From: Streptosporangiaceae bacterium
GTDB lineage: Bacteria; Actinomycetota; Actinomycetes; Streptosporangiales; Streptosporangiaceae
DNA: 33,937 bases
Reading direction: 5' to 3'
Assembly: GCA_030038495.1 (NCBI GenBank)
Contig: JASHOV010000302.1
Location: 1-33,937, forward strand
The position numbers and the translations under genes were made by a program. How positions within the stretch are numbered: the stretch's first letter is position 1; each line of letters opens with the position of its first letter. The notes beneath the pieces are model-generated. The model saw only the letters and a program-made list of their open reading frames with translations. It searched no databases and was not told where the DNA came from. Shown one piece after another: positions 1 through 8,677 of the stretch.

Positions 1-665
1 AGCAGGGCCAGCGAGGCACCGGCCCGTGCGCCGCCGAGAGCCGCTGGTCGCATGAGCCGGCCGAGCATGCGCATCATGCCGCCGGCCAGCGGAGCCGGCA
101 CGGCCGCCGGGAGCGGGCTCTCGGCCAGGAACACGGTGACCATCCGGTTCAGGTACTGGAAGGTCGTCGCCACTCCGGCTAGCTCGGGGAGCTGGTCGGC
201 GGGGAACGGCAGCGCGCCGCGCGCGGCTGCGGCCTGCTGGCCGCTCGAGCGAGCCCAGCGGGCGATGTCGCGCAGCGCGGGGTCGGGCATCGACTCGACG
301 TGATCGTCGGCCAGGGCGGTGGCGTCGCGCCCGTGGTCCAGGGCGCCAAGCACGGCATTGTGCACGGTGACGCAGTACGGGCAGGCGTTCTCTAGCGATA
401 CCGCGGCCGCCACCGTCTCCTTCGCCGCCCGGCTGGCTTTGCCCGGGACTACCAGCGTCTCCCGCAGCATGACCCACGAGGCCGCGAGCGGGCCGGACGC
501 CGGCGAGTGCAGGGCGATCGGCGGCGCGAGCATGCCGAAGTCGCGCTCGACCTGCTCATACACCGCGGCGACGAGGCCGGTCGCGGCGACAGGGCGGACC
601 GGTGAGACGTACCTGGTCTGGGTTATCGCCCTGCGCAGCGCGCGCTGCCGGAGGGTCGCAGTCAT
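1..665 (-). CDS. Carboxymuconolactone decarboxylase / AhpD-like protein (3' truncated by window edge)
   Basis: Not in ORF track because it runs off the window. Reverse-strand translation from ATG at 665: MTATLRQRALRRAITQTRYVSPVRPVAATGLVAAVYEQVERDFGMLAPPIALHSP...; contains ENACPYCVTVHNAVL (CxxC...H AhpD-type motif). Confidence 0.85.
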   Translation of the reverse strand, partial: MTATLRQRALRRAITQTRYVSPVRPVAATGLVAAVYEQVERDFGMLAPPIALHSPASGPLAASWVMLRETLVVPGKASRAAKETVAAAVSLENACPYCVTVHNAVLGALDHGRDATALADDHVESMPDPALRDIARWARSSGQQAAAARGALPFPADQLPELAGVATTFQYLNRMVTVFLAESPLPAAVPAPLAGGMMRMLGRLMRPAALGGARAGASLAL

Positions 666-696
666 GCCGGCCCGCCCGCCGTGTCCCGCCCGGCCA

Positions 697-2337
697 TCAG
701 GCGGCCTTGGTGGCGGTCGTCCGGCGGCCGCTGATGGCGTTCACCGGCAGCGGTGCGCCGTAGGTGACGTGCACGCCCCGATCCTGCGCGGCGCGCACGA
801 TGCCGGGCATGGCGCGCTCGGCCAGCGCGGAGATCGTCAGGGCCGGGTTGACCGTCAGCGCGCCCGGCACCGCCGAGCCGTCCGTGACGAAGATGCCCGG
901 ATGACCACGCAGTTCGTGCCTGTCGTCCAGCGCCGAGGTGGCCGGATCGTCTCCGATGCGGCAGGAGGCCAGGGGGTGGACCGTGTACGCGCCGACCACG
1001 TGACGCGTCCACGGCAGCACCGTGGCCAGGCCGTCTCGTTCCAGTATGTCCTTCACCATCGCGTCCGACTCCGCCCAGCCGCGCAGCGTGTTTTCCGTCG
1101 GCGTGTACATGAGCGTGCTCTGCCCGAGCATCTGCTGTGAGATGCGCGCGGCGTTCCCTGTCGGCGGCGGCGGACCGAACACGCCCTCGTTGTCGTCCTC
1201 GGACATGGTGAAGATGGTCAGCCACGAGCTCCAGCGCCGCAGCATCTCCTTTTTCTCCACGCCGAACCACGACGGCCCCGCCGCAGTAGCGGCCTGGGCC
1301 AGGATCGTGCCCAGGCCGGGCGGAAAGTAGAGCTGCTCGAGGGAGAACCGCGAGAACTCGGGCAGCGACCCGTCGAGCCGGTCCCAGCACGCCACGCTCG
1401 GTCCCCGGCCGATCTGGTTGGCCTGGTAGGCCTGGCCGCCGGGCCGGGAAAGGCCGAGGACATCCCGCACCCTGTCCTCGTTCAGCACGGCGGTGTTGAG
1501 CCGCTCACCGTTGCCGGAGAAGTAGCGGCCGACCGCGTGCGGCATGGCGCCGAGCTCGGACTCGGAGCGCTGCAGGATAACCGGGGTGGCGCCCGCGCCG
1601 GCGGCCAGCACGACGATCTTGGCATCGATCGTCCCTGTGCCGGTGTGCACCCGGTAGTCCTCGTCGTCAATGGTGCTGAAATGCGCGCGGTAGTAGCCGT
1701 CGTCCGTCCTCGACAGCCGCTGCACCTCGTGCAGGGGCCGGATCTGAGCGCCATGCGAGATGGCCGCGGGCAGGTAGTTGTGCAACAGCGATCGCTTCGC
1801 GTCGAACCGGCACCCGGCCATCATCCAGTTGCAGTTCGTGCACTGGGCCGTATCGATCGCAACGTTCACGGGGTTCGCGGTGTGACCGGCATGCTGACAG
1901 GCAGCGGCCCACAGCCCGCCCGGGTAGGTAGCCTCGGCCCAGCCCTGCTGGCTGACCGGCAGCGCCTCGACGACGCGGTCGTACCAGGGGTTCAGGGTCT
2001 CGCGGGTCACCGACGCTGGCCACATGGGCCGGCCGAGGCTGCCGCGGCGCTCGAAGATGTAACTTGGCGCCCGTGGCATGGTGGCGAAGAACACCACGCT
2101 GCCTCCGCCGACGCAGTTGCCGCCCAGCACGCTCATGCCCTGGCCGGCGACGAACTCGAAGATCCGCGTGGACGACGAGCCGAGGATGAAGTCGTGCTCG
2201 AATTCCTCGCTGGACAGCCATGGTCCGCGCTCGAGTATCACGACCTTGGCGCCTCCGGCCGCCAGGTGGTAGGCCGCGATCGCGCCGCCGAAGCCACTGC
2301 CGATTACCAGGATGTCGGTACGCTCGCTGCTGGTCAT
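697..2337 (-). CDS. GMC-family FAD oxidoreductase (cholesterol-oxidase-like; E9-like in enediyne context)
   Basis: N-terminal ILVIGSGFGGAIAAYHLAAGGAKVVILERG dinucleotide-binding motif; C-terminal HPLASCRIGDDP...VTDGSAVPGALTVNPALTISALAERA. Start at MTSSERTD (ATGA overlap with upstream gene), not the longer ORF start at 2415. Confidence 0.88.
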   Translation of the reverse strand: MTSSERTDILVIGSGFGGAIAAYHLAAGGAKVVILERGPWLSSEEFEHDFILGSSSTRIFEFVAGQGMSVLGGNCVGGGSVVFFATMPRAPSYIFERRGSLGRPMWPASVTRETLNPWYDRVVEALPVSQQGWAEATYPGGLWAAACQHAGHTANPVNVAIDTAQCTNCNWMMAGCRFDAKRSLLHNYLPAAISHGAQIRPLHEVQRLSRTDDGYYRAHFSTIDDEDYRVHTGTGTIDAKIVVLAAGAGATPVILQRSESELGAMPHAVGRYFSGNGERLNTAVLNEDRVRDVLGLSRPGGQAYQANQIGRGPSVACWDRLDGSLPEFSRFSLEQLYFPPGLGTILAQAATAAGPSWFGVEKKEMLRRWSSWLTIFTMSEDDNEGVFGPPPPTGNAARISQQMLGQSTLMYTPTENTLRGWAESDAMVKDILERDGLATVLPWTRHVVGAYTVHPLASCRIGDDPATSALDDRHELRGHPGIFVTDGSAVPGALTVNPALTISALAERAMPGIVRAAQDRGVHVTYGAPLPVNAISGRRTTATKAA

Positions 2338-2903
2338 CCGGGGTCTCCTGCGGGGGTGGTGTCGGGGTGGACGCTGGCCAGCTGGCGGCCATAGCTGTAG
2401 TCGGGGAACCGCCACAGGCCGTCGGCGTCCGGCGGGGCGAATCCCATCGCCGTCAGGCCCGGATGCCCGGCCGCAAGCGCGTCGACGGTGTGCATGTGGG
2501 CCGCGGTATCGAAGGCCATGAAGCAGAACAGCGCGGCCAGGATCCAGATGTCCTTCTCCGGATGATCGGGCGCGATCAGCCCGGTCACGACGGCGGTGCG
2601 GTCCGCGAATGACAGCGCGACGAAGGCCGGGACGGACGGGTCAATGACCAGGTCATGCTCGGCCGCGTATTTCTGCGCGTGCCCGTTCAGGGCCCGGGCG
2701 AGGTCACCGAGTCCATCCGCCACACCGGTCGCGGGCGTCTCGAGCAGTTCGAGTGCGCCCGCCGCGACCGCGCCCGGCCCCGACGCGGCGCCTGCGATCG
2801 CGCGGTCGTCCGGCGCGCGCTTCTCGCCGGGCACGAAGGTGTCGGCATAGGCCTCGAGAGTCAGCGTCCGGGACCGATCCTCATCCGGGGTATCCGACTG
2901 CAC
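2334..2903 (-). CDS. DUF5987-like / gluconate-2-dehydrogenase-subunit-3-like protein, probable partner of the GMC oxidoreductase
   Basis: ORF 2334..2921; start at GTG 2903 preferred because GGAGG lies 7 nt upstream. ATGA overlap with the GMC gene. Family call from composition and the GMC neighbour. Confidence 0.6.
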   Translation of the reverse strand: MQSDTPDEDRSRTLTLEAYADTFVPGEKRAPDDRAIAGAASGPGAVAAGALELLETPATGVADGLGDLARALNGHAQKYAAEHDLVIDPSVPAFVALSFADRTAVVTGLIAPDHPEKDIWILAALFCFMAFDTAAHMHTVDALAAGHPGLTAMGFAPPDADGLWRFPDYSYGRQLASVHPDTTPAGDPG

Positions 2904-3035
2904 CGATGTTCCTCCTGTCACGGTCCGCCCCCACCGCCCCGATTCATCGTCTGTCCAGCCGTCGCAGGCCGCTTCTTCAGCACTGCTCTCCTGCGGTAGC
3001 CGACCAGCAGGCGGCGCCGGATGGCCGCCGTTCCC

Positions 3036-4475
3036 CTACGTCGCGGTTGTAGTCGCGGTTGTTGTCGCCGGGTCCGCCACCTCGCTGTTCAATCCCTTCA
3101 GGCCCGCCAGCAGGTAGGTGCCGTCAGCCTGCACGGACCCGAAGTCGCGGTACTCCCGCTGGGTCAGGCCGCCGAGGAACGCCGCGCCTGTCACCGCCCC
3201 CGCGATCGGGAAGAACAGCGCCGGGCCGAGATGGTGCACCAGGATGCCGGTGAGTGCGACCGACGCCGGGTACGCGCCCAGCGTGCACATCATCATCAGA
3301 CCCATGATCCGCCCGAGCAGGTACTGCGGGGTCCACCGTTGACCCGCGGTGAAGAAGATGACGTTGCCCAGCCCGTTGCATCCGCCGAACACGAACAGCG
3401 CGGCCGCCGCGCCGGCCTCACCCAGGTACGGCACCAGGCACATGACCGCCGCCTGCAGGACGAATGCCAGCGCCGCAACAACCGTCGGCCGGCGCAGCCG
3501 TCCGGTGCGCGCGGCCAGCAGCGTGCCGACCAGCCCGCCAGCCGCTACGCACGCCAGTAGCGCGCCGTATCCGGCCGCACCGTACCTGGCGTGCGCGAGC
3601 GACGGCAGCGCCACGCCCACCAGGCCGCCGCCGGCCAGGTTAGCGAGGATGGTCACCATGATGAAGACCTGCATCGCCCGCGACCGCCGCAGTAATGCCT
3701 GCACCGTAAATCTGCCGACGCCGGCCTTCGCGCCAGTGCCGGTGCCAGTATCGCCAGCCGCCTGTCTGGCAGGAGCAGATGCGGGCTCGGTAACTGCTTT
3801 GGCCCCGACGCCGGCGGCCTCCGCGCGGCGCCGCGAGATGAGCGCCAGTGTCAGCGCCGACACCGCGAACGAGCCGGCGTCGACCGCGAACGCGGGGGCC
3901 GACCCCGCGGTCGCGACCAGCACGCCGCCGAGCGCGGGGCCGAACAGCGAGCCCGCCCGGATCGCCGCCTGGGACACGGCGTTGCCCGCCGCCAGCTGAC
4001 CCGGCTCGAGCAGAGAGGGCATGATCGTGTACGAGGCCGGGACGAACAGGCCCTCGCCCGCCCCGATCAGCGCCGCGAGCGGTCCCAGCGTCGCCAGCGA
4101 CACGGCGTGGCGTGTAGCCAGCACCGCCAGCGCCGCCACCAGAACGCAGCGCACGACGTCGGCCATCAGCATCAGCGTGCGTGCCCCGAGCCTGTCCGTC
4201 AGCACACCGCCCGCCGGGATCAGCACCGTGCGCGGCACCCCGTAGCACGCCAGCACGGTGCCGAGCAGGACCGGCCCGCCGCGGGTGGACAGGACCAGCC
4301 AGGGCAGCGCCACCGCGTAGCAATAGTCGCCCACCGTCGAGGTGAGCTGGCCGGCCGTCAGCAACTGGAAGTTCCGCACGGCCAGCGGTCCCGACCGCCA
4401 TGTCGCCGATATCCGCTGCCACATCCGCCGGGATACCGGACCGGTCCCGGCCGGCGGTTTCTGTCCTGCCGTCAT
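3036..4475 (-). CDS. MFS transporter, probable drug exporter (EntS/Cmx-like 12-TM)
   Basis: 479 aa with repeated hydrophobic segments; GGVLTDRLGARTLMLMADVVR is an MFS loop 2-3 signature. Confidence 0.85.
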   Translation of the reverse strand: MTAGQKPPAGTGPVSRRMWQRISATWRSGPLAVRNFQLLTAGQLTSTVGDYCYAVALPWLVLSTRGGPVLLGTVLACYGVPRTVLIPAGGVLTDRLGARTLMLMADVVRCVLVAALAVLATRHAVSLATLGPLAALIGAGEGLFVPASYTIMPSLLEPGQLAAGNAVSQAAIRAGSLFGPALGGVLVATAGSAPAFAVDAGSFAVSALTLALISRRRAEAAGVGAKAVTEPASAPARQAAGDTGTGTGAKAGVGRFTVQALLRRSRAMQVFIMVTILANLAGGGLVGVALPSLAHARYGAAGYGALLACVAAGGLVGTLLAARTGRLRRPTVVAALAFVLQAAVMCLVPYLGEAGAAAALFVFGGCNGLGNVIFFTAGQRWTPQYLLGRIMGLMMMCTLGAYPASVALTGILVHHLGPALFFPIAGAVTGAAFLGGLTQREYRDFGSVQADGTYLLAGLKGLNSEVADPATTTATTTAT

Positions 4476-4497
4476 CGGGCCTCCTCGGATGTGTTCA

Positions 4498-6261
4498 CTA
4501 GCCGCCGGTGAGGTCGAGGTGGTGAAGCAGGCCGGTAGCGGGGTCGACGGTGATGGCCAGGGTCAGGCTGGCGTATTCGCCGGTGAGATCCACGGTGACC
4601 GCCGACGAGCCGTCGCCCGCGCGGCACGGGCCCGGACGGCACCTCCCGGCCCACGCGGCGGCCGACCGGACGCGGCGCGAGACCAGGGCGGGGTCGAGCC
4701 CTTCGCCCGCAGGGACGGGCTGCCCGCCGTTGAGCCAGCCGACGACGCGGGTCAGCGCGACGGCCAGCGGCGACCCAGGGGCGGGCGGGACGGCCAGGCT
4801 GAGCATCTGGACGCGGGGTGGCTGCTCGGGGCTGAGCAAGATCTGGGCCTGAACCTCGCCGCCATCGCCGGAGAGCCACCAGCGGCAGCGCGCCGGGGAG
4901 TCGTACTCGGCCGGGCGGTCCGGGTCGTCGCCGAACGCGCCGATGCGGTCGCGGACCAGCTCGATGGCACGCCGCCGCGCCGGGTACGGCGCATCCTGAG
5001 CCACGTTCGGCGTGAACAGCCGGTCCGCCTCGGCGTCGTCCCAGTCGCGGAGCAGGCGGTTCACCGCGTCCCTCGCCGCCACCGTCTCCGGCCAGGGCTC
5101 ACCGCGGGGAAACAGGCCCGTGCCGCCGGCCACCGTGGTGGTCTTGTCCTGACGTATCAGCGCCTGCAGCAGCCTGACCGTCAGCGGGTACGGCGTGGCG
5201 TAGGTGCCATTGGCCAGGGCGACGACGCCGGTGCCTGTGGCCGGGTGCCACCGCATGTGGCTGCCGAAGCCGGGGTATCCGCCGGCGTGGTGCACGATGG
5301 GGCCGAGCGCCGGGTCGTGGTCGACGACCAGGCCGAAGCCATAGGACATCGGGAAGCCCCCCGCCGGGAACCCGGGCCACGAGCCGAAAAAGACCTGCGG
5401 CAGCTGCATCTGCCGGCGGCTGGCGACCGCCAGCGGATGGGGTTCGCCGCCGACGGTGCCGAGGCCGGCGCCGGGCGGATACGCGGCCAGGAATCCCGCC
5501 ACCCAGCGGGCCAGGTCACGCACGCTGCTGAACACCCCGCCCATCGGGGCGAACGCTCCGCACGGATCCATCGGCACCTCGGCCCAGCCCTCAGGCGCGG
5601 GGTGGTAGCCCAGGGCCAGGTCGTCGGCAGCGAACTCGGCGGCTTCGTAGCCGGTGCGGGTAAGACCGAGCGGATTCAGCAGCCGCTGCCGGATGAACTC
5701 GGGGTACGCCAGGCCTGACACTGCCGTGATGATCCGGCCCAAGATCGCGTACCCGAGGCTGGCGTACTCGAACTTGGTGTCCGGTGCCCAGGCGAATCTG
5801 ACGCCATCGGAAAGCAGCGCGGAGAAGTCCTCAAGCGGCAGCCCCTGCTGCCGGTCGGCCCACGCGTCGTCCGCGGGGAAGCCCGCGGTCATGGTGAGCA
5901 GGTGGCGCACCGTGACCCGGGCCGCGTCCGCGGTGACCGGCGGCCAGCCGCGCATCTCGGGCACGTACTCCTCGGCCAGGTCGTCCAGGGCGAGCACGCC
6001 CTCATCACGCAGCAGCATGATGCCCGAGGCGGTGAAGCTCTTGGTCATCGACGAGATGCGGAACACGGTGTCCGCGTCCGGCGCCGGCCCCCCGAGGAAC
6101 CTGCGGCCGAACCCGCCGCAGTGCACGAGTTCCCCGTCCCGCACCACTCCGAACGCCAGGCCGGGCTGGCCGTCCGGCCGCCAGTAGTCCCCCGCGATGG
6201 CATCCAGCTCCGCGAAATCCACCATGTCCCATGTGTTAGCGGGCAGTGCGTTCTGCCGCAT
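4498..6261 (-). CDS. Class C beta-lactamase / D-alanyl-D-alanine carboxypeptidase-like serine hydrolase with extra C-terminal domain
   Basis: SSMTKSF (SxxK), EYASLGYAILGRII, HHAGGYPGFGSHMRWHPATGTGVVALAN. The start may be the internal M at 6225. Confidence 0.85.
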   Translation of the reverse strand: MRQNALPANTWDMVDFAELDAIAGDYWRPDGQPGLAFGVVRDGELVHCGGFGRRFLGGPAPDADTVFRISSMTKSFTASGIMLLRDEGVLALDDLAEEYVPEMRGWPPVTADAARVTVRHLLTMTAGFPADDAWADRQQGLPLEDFSALLSDGVRFAWAPDTKFEYASLGYAILGRIITAVSGLAYPEFIRQRLLNPLGLTRTGYEAAEFAADDLALGYHPAPEGWAEVPMDPCGAFAPMGGVFSSVRDLARWVAGFLAAYPPGAGLGTVGGEPHPLAVASRRQMQLPQVFFGSWPGFPAGGFPMSYGFGLVVDHDPALGPIVHHAGGYPGFGSHMRWHPATGTGVVALANGTYATPYPLTVRLLQALIRQDKTTTVAGGTGLFPRGEPWPETVAARDAVNRLLRDWDDAEADRLFTPNVAQDAPYPARRRAIELVRDRIGAFGDDPDRPAEYDSPARCRWWLSGDGGEVQAQILLSPEQPPRVQMLSLAVPPAPGSPLAVALTRVVGWLNGGQPVPAGEGLDPALVSRRVRSAAAWAGRCRPGPCRAGDGSSAVTVDLTGEYASLTLAITVDPATGLLHHLDLTGG

Positions 6262-7126
6262 CTCCCGGATTGCCGGCGGCAGTGATCTGCGCTACGAGGA
6301 GCTCGACCACTTCTGGCGTGATCGGATTGTCCTCGTCAACTGCTGGCAGCGGGCTGACGCCGAACTCGCCGGGAGCCAGGCCGGGAACGGTGACGCCGTC
6401 CGGTGCCTCGGTCAGCACTGTCACCGCGATGGTCCCGCCCGGCCAGCCGGCCAGCGTGTCGTTCCGGCACGCGAGCAAGAAGGCAAGCCATGACCGGTAC
6501 GTCAGCAGTAGCTCACCGAAGGTATCGGCCGACGCGTCCAGCCCCTGGCTGGTAGCGAGGGCCTCGAGCTCGCCGCGAAGGAGCTCCGCCATGCGTCGCA
6601 CGCACCGATCAGGATCGCCATCAAGCTCGGGGCACGCTAGCTGGCGCGCGCCTACGCTGGCCGCCAGGCTCGCGAACGTTTCCTCGATGCCCTCGGCGTC
6701 GGGCCATGACGGCCGCAGCAGGACGGCAGTTGCCTCCCGCGAGCGCGCCAGCAGCCTCGCGATGTGCACGGACAGGCCAGCGGCGCTGCAATAGCCGATG
6801 ACGAAGGCAGGCCCGTCAGCGGGCTGGGATCGCGCAAACGAGCGGACCGCATCGGCAGCCAGGTCAGCCAGGGATATGTAGGGCCGGTCACGGGATAGGG
6901 CGTCGAGCGGATCGACCTGGTAGACCGGGCGGCCTTCAGCCCGGCCGCTGACCAGGTGGCTGAGCCGGGGCGCCGAGGAGAATGCCTGGAAATCGGCCAC
7001 CAGGACCGGCCTGGCAGTCCCGGCAACGAGCCGCCGCAGAATCGTGTCGCCGTTAGCTGGGCCGGCACCTGCGGGGGGATCCGGGGGGTCGTCGCCCCGG
7101 GACGCAGCGGTAAGGGGATTAGCCAC
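6236..7126 (-). CDS. Degenerate thioesterase-like alpha/beta-hydrolase (nucleophile elbow GYCSA)
   Basis: GTG start at 7126 with GGGAGG about 10 nt upstream; 296 aa, FVIGYCSAAGLSVHIARLLA resembles the TE nucleophile elbow with Cys in place of Ser. 26-nt overlap with the downstream hydrolase ORF. Confidence 0.55.
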   Translation of the reverse strand: MANPLTAASRGDDPPDPPAGAGPANGDTILRRLVAGTARPVLVADFQAFSSAPRLSHLVSGRAEGRPVYQVDPLDALSRDRPYISLADLAADAVRSFARSQPADGPAFVIGYCSAAGLSVHIARLLARSREATAVLLRPSWPDAEGIEETFASLAASVGARQLACPELDGDPDRCVRRMAELLRGELEALATSQGLDASADTFGELLLTYRSWLAFLLACRNDTLAGWPGGTIAVTVLTEAPDGVTVPGLAPGEFGVSPLPAVDEDNPITPEVVELLVAQITAAGNPGDAAERTAR

Positions 7127-7297
7127 GCTTCGATAGCCTCCCAGCCGCAGCGTGGTCAGGCACCCTCGATATTGCTGCCGGCAGAAGGCCGGCGGCCTGC
7201 GCAACCGGCGAGATGGCCCGCGCAGCGCATGCCGGTCACGCTTGGAAAGCCCTTCCGATGAACCGACTGACCATCCAGGGCAAGGGACAGGTGGGCG

Positions 7298-8677
7298 ATG
7301 ACACAGGAACCCTCCAGCCAGCCGGACGCCACGACGGGGCGGTATCCGCTGTCCTTTACCCAGCACTGGTTCCACTCACTGGACGAGGGCGAAGAGAACG
7401 GCGCCTTCGGCAACCGGTTCACGATCGTCTCCGCGCTGCGCATCGCCGGCCACGTCGATATCGCGACGCTCCGGGGGGCACTCGACGACGTGGTGAAGCG
7501 TCACGAGTTGCTGCGCACCGTCGTTATACGGGACGCGCAGCCCCCCTATCAGCAGGTCTATCCGCCGTGCCCGGTGCCGCTCGAGATCCGGGACTGGCCG
7601 GCCACCGACCGGCCCCGTGACCTGGTCGCCGAGGAGCTGATCATCGAGGCGGAAAAGGGCACGATGACGGCACGGCAGGTGCCGCTCATGCGGGCGACAC
7701 TCACCAGGTTCGACGACCGTGACTCGGTCCTCGTGCTGGTCGTGCACCATTCCGCGTCCGACGCCTGGTCCCAGACCGTGGTACTGCGCGACCTGGCGGC
7801 CTTTTACGACGCGCGGGCCAACCACCACCCGGCGGACCTGCCCCCGGTCAAGCAGTACCGGGAATACGCGCAATGGCAGCAGGCCAACGCCGCCGAGACC
7901 AGTGATGCACGCCAGTACTGGCAGGAGAAGCTGCGCGGCGCGCACGTGCTCGCGGTGCCGAACGACCGCCCCAGGCCGGAGGGCTACACCCGGCCGTTCT
8001 CCATCTACAACTACGTCGTCAGCGCCGAAGAGATGGGAACGGCGGCCCGGTTCGCCCACGAGATGCGCAGTTCCATGTTCATGGTCTTGATGTCAGCCTT
8101 CAGCGTGTTCAGCTTCGAGTTAACCGGCCAGGCCGACGCGGGCATTCGCGCGTTCACGTTCGGCCGCGACGAGCCCGCGTTCCAGAACACCATGGGCCTG
8201 TTCCTTAACCTGGTGCCGTTCCGTACGGACATCAGCCGATGCGCGAACTTCCGTGAGATCGTGGTCTGCACCAGGGACACGTGCATCGATGCCTACGCCA
8301 GCGAGGTTCCGATCACGGTCATCGAGCGGGATCTGCCCGATTTCAACACCCCGCACGACGACCCCAAGAACTCCCAGATCGTACTCGGGATGTACCAGGC
8401 GCAGGCCGATGGCGCGACGCTGCCCATCGCCGACGGCGCCGACCCGATCTTCCGGCGCGCGGTGGCGAGCTCGGAGACCTCGGACATTCCCAGCGGCATC
8501 TCCTGGAGCATGGCCATGGCCAGCTCCGGCGAGATGGTGGGCAACGTCGTGTACAACCTCGACGAATTCGACGAGCGGAAGATAACCGGATGGGTATCGC
8601 ACTACAACCGGATGCTGGGCAGGCTGACGAGCGAGCCGGACCGCGAGTGGCGGCAGCTCGCCGGCGTCGCGTCGTGA
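7298..8677 (+). CDS. Stand-alone NRPS condensation-domain protein
   Basis: 459 aa; YPLSFTQHWFH (C1-like), VVHHSASDAWS (HHxxxD), FLNLVPFRTDIS, and a C-terminal FNTPHDDPKNSQIVLG-type region. No A or T domain in the polypeptide. Confidence 0.88.
   Translation: MTQEPSSQPDATTGRYPLSFTQHWFHSLDEGEENGAFGNRFTIVSALRIAGHVDIATLRGALDDVVKRHELLRTVVIRDAQPPYQQVYPPCPVPLEIRDWPATDRPRDLVAEELIIEAEKGTMTARQVPLMRATLTRFDDRDSVLVLVVHHSASDAWSQTVVLRDLAAFYDARANHHPADLPPVKQYREYAQWQQANAAETSDARQYWQEKLRGAHVLAVPNDRPRPEGYTRPFSIYNYVVSAEEMGTAARFAHEMRSSMFMVLMSAFSVFSFELTGQADAGIRAFTFGRDEPAFQNTMGLFLNLVPFRTDISRCANFREIVVCTRDTCIDAYASEVPITVIERDLPDFNTPHDDPKNSQIVLGMYQAQADGATLPIADGADPIFRRAVASSETSDIPSGISWSMAMASSGEMVGNVVYNLDEFDERKITGWVSHYNRMLGRLTSEPDREWRQLAGVAS

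Noticed and set aside
4342-5718. 458-aa plus-strand ORF
   Set aside because: Opposite the serine hydrolase; low-complexity Arg-rich translation without recognisable family.
8281-8673. N-terminal extension of the LanB-like ORF
   Set aside because: Out-of-frame reading of the condensation gene; GTG 8674 with GTGA overlap is the plausible start.
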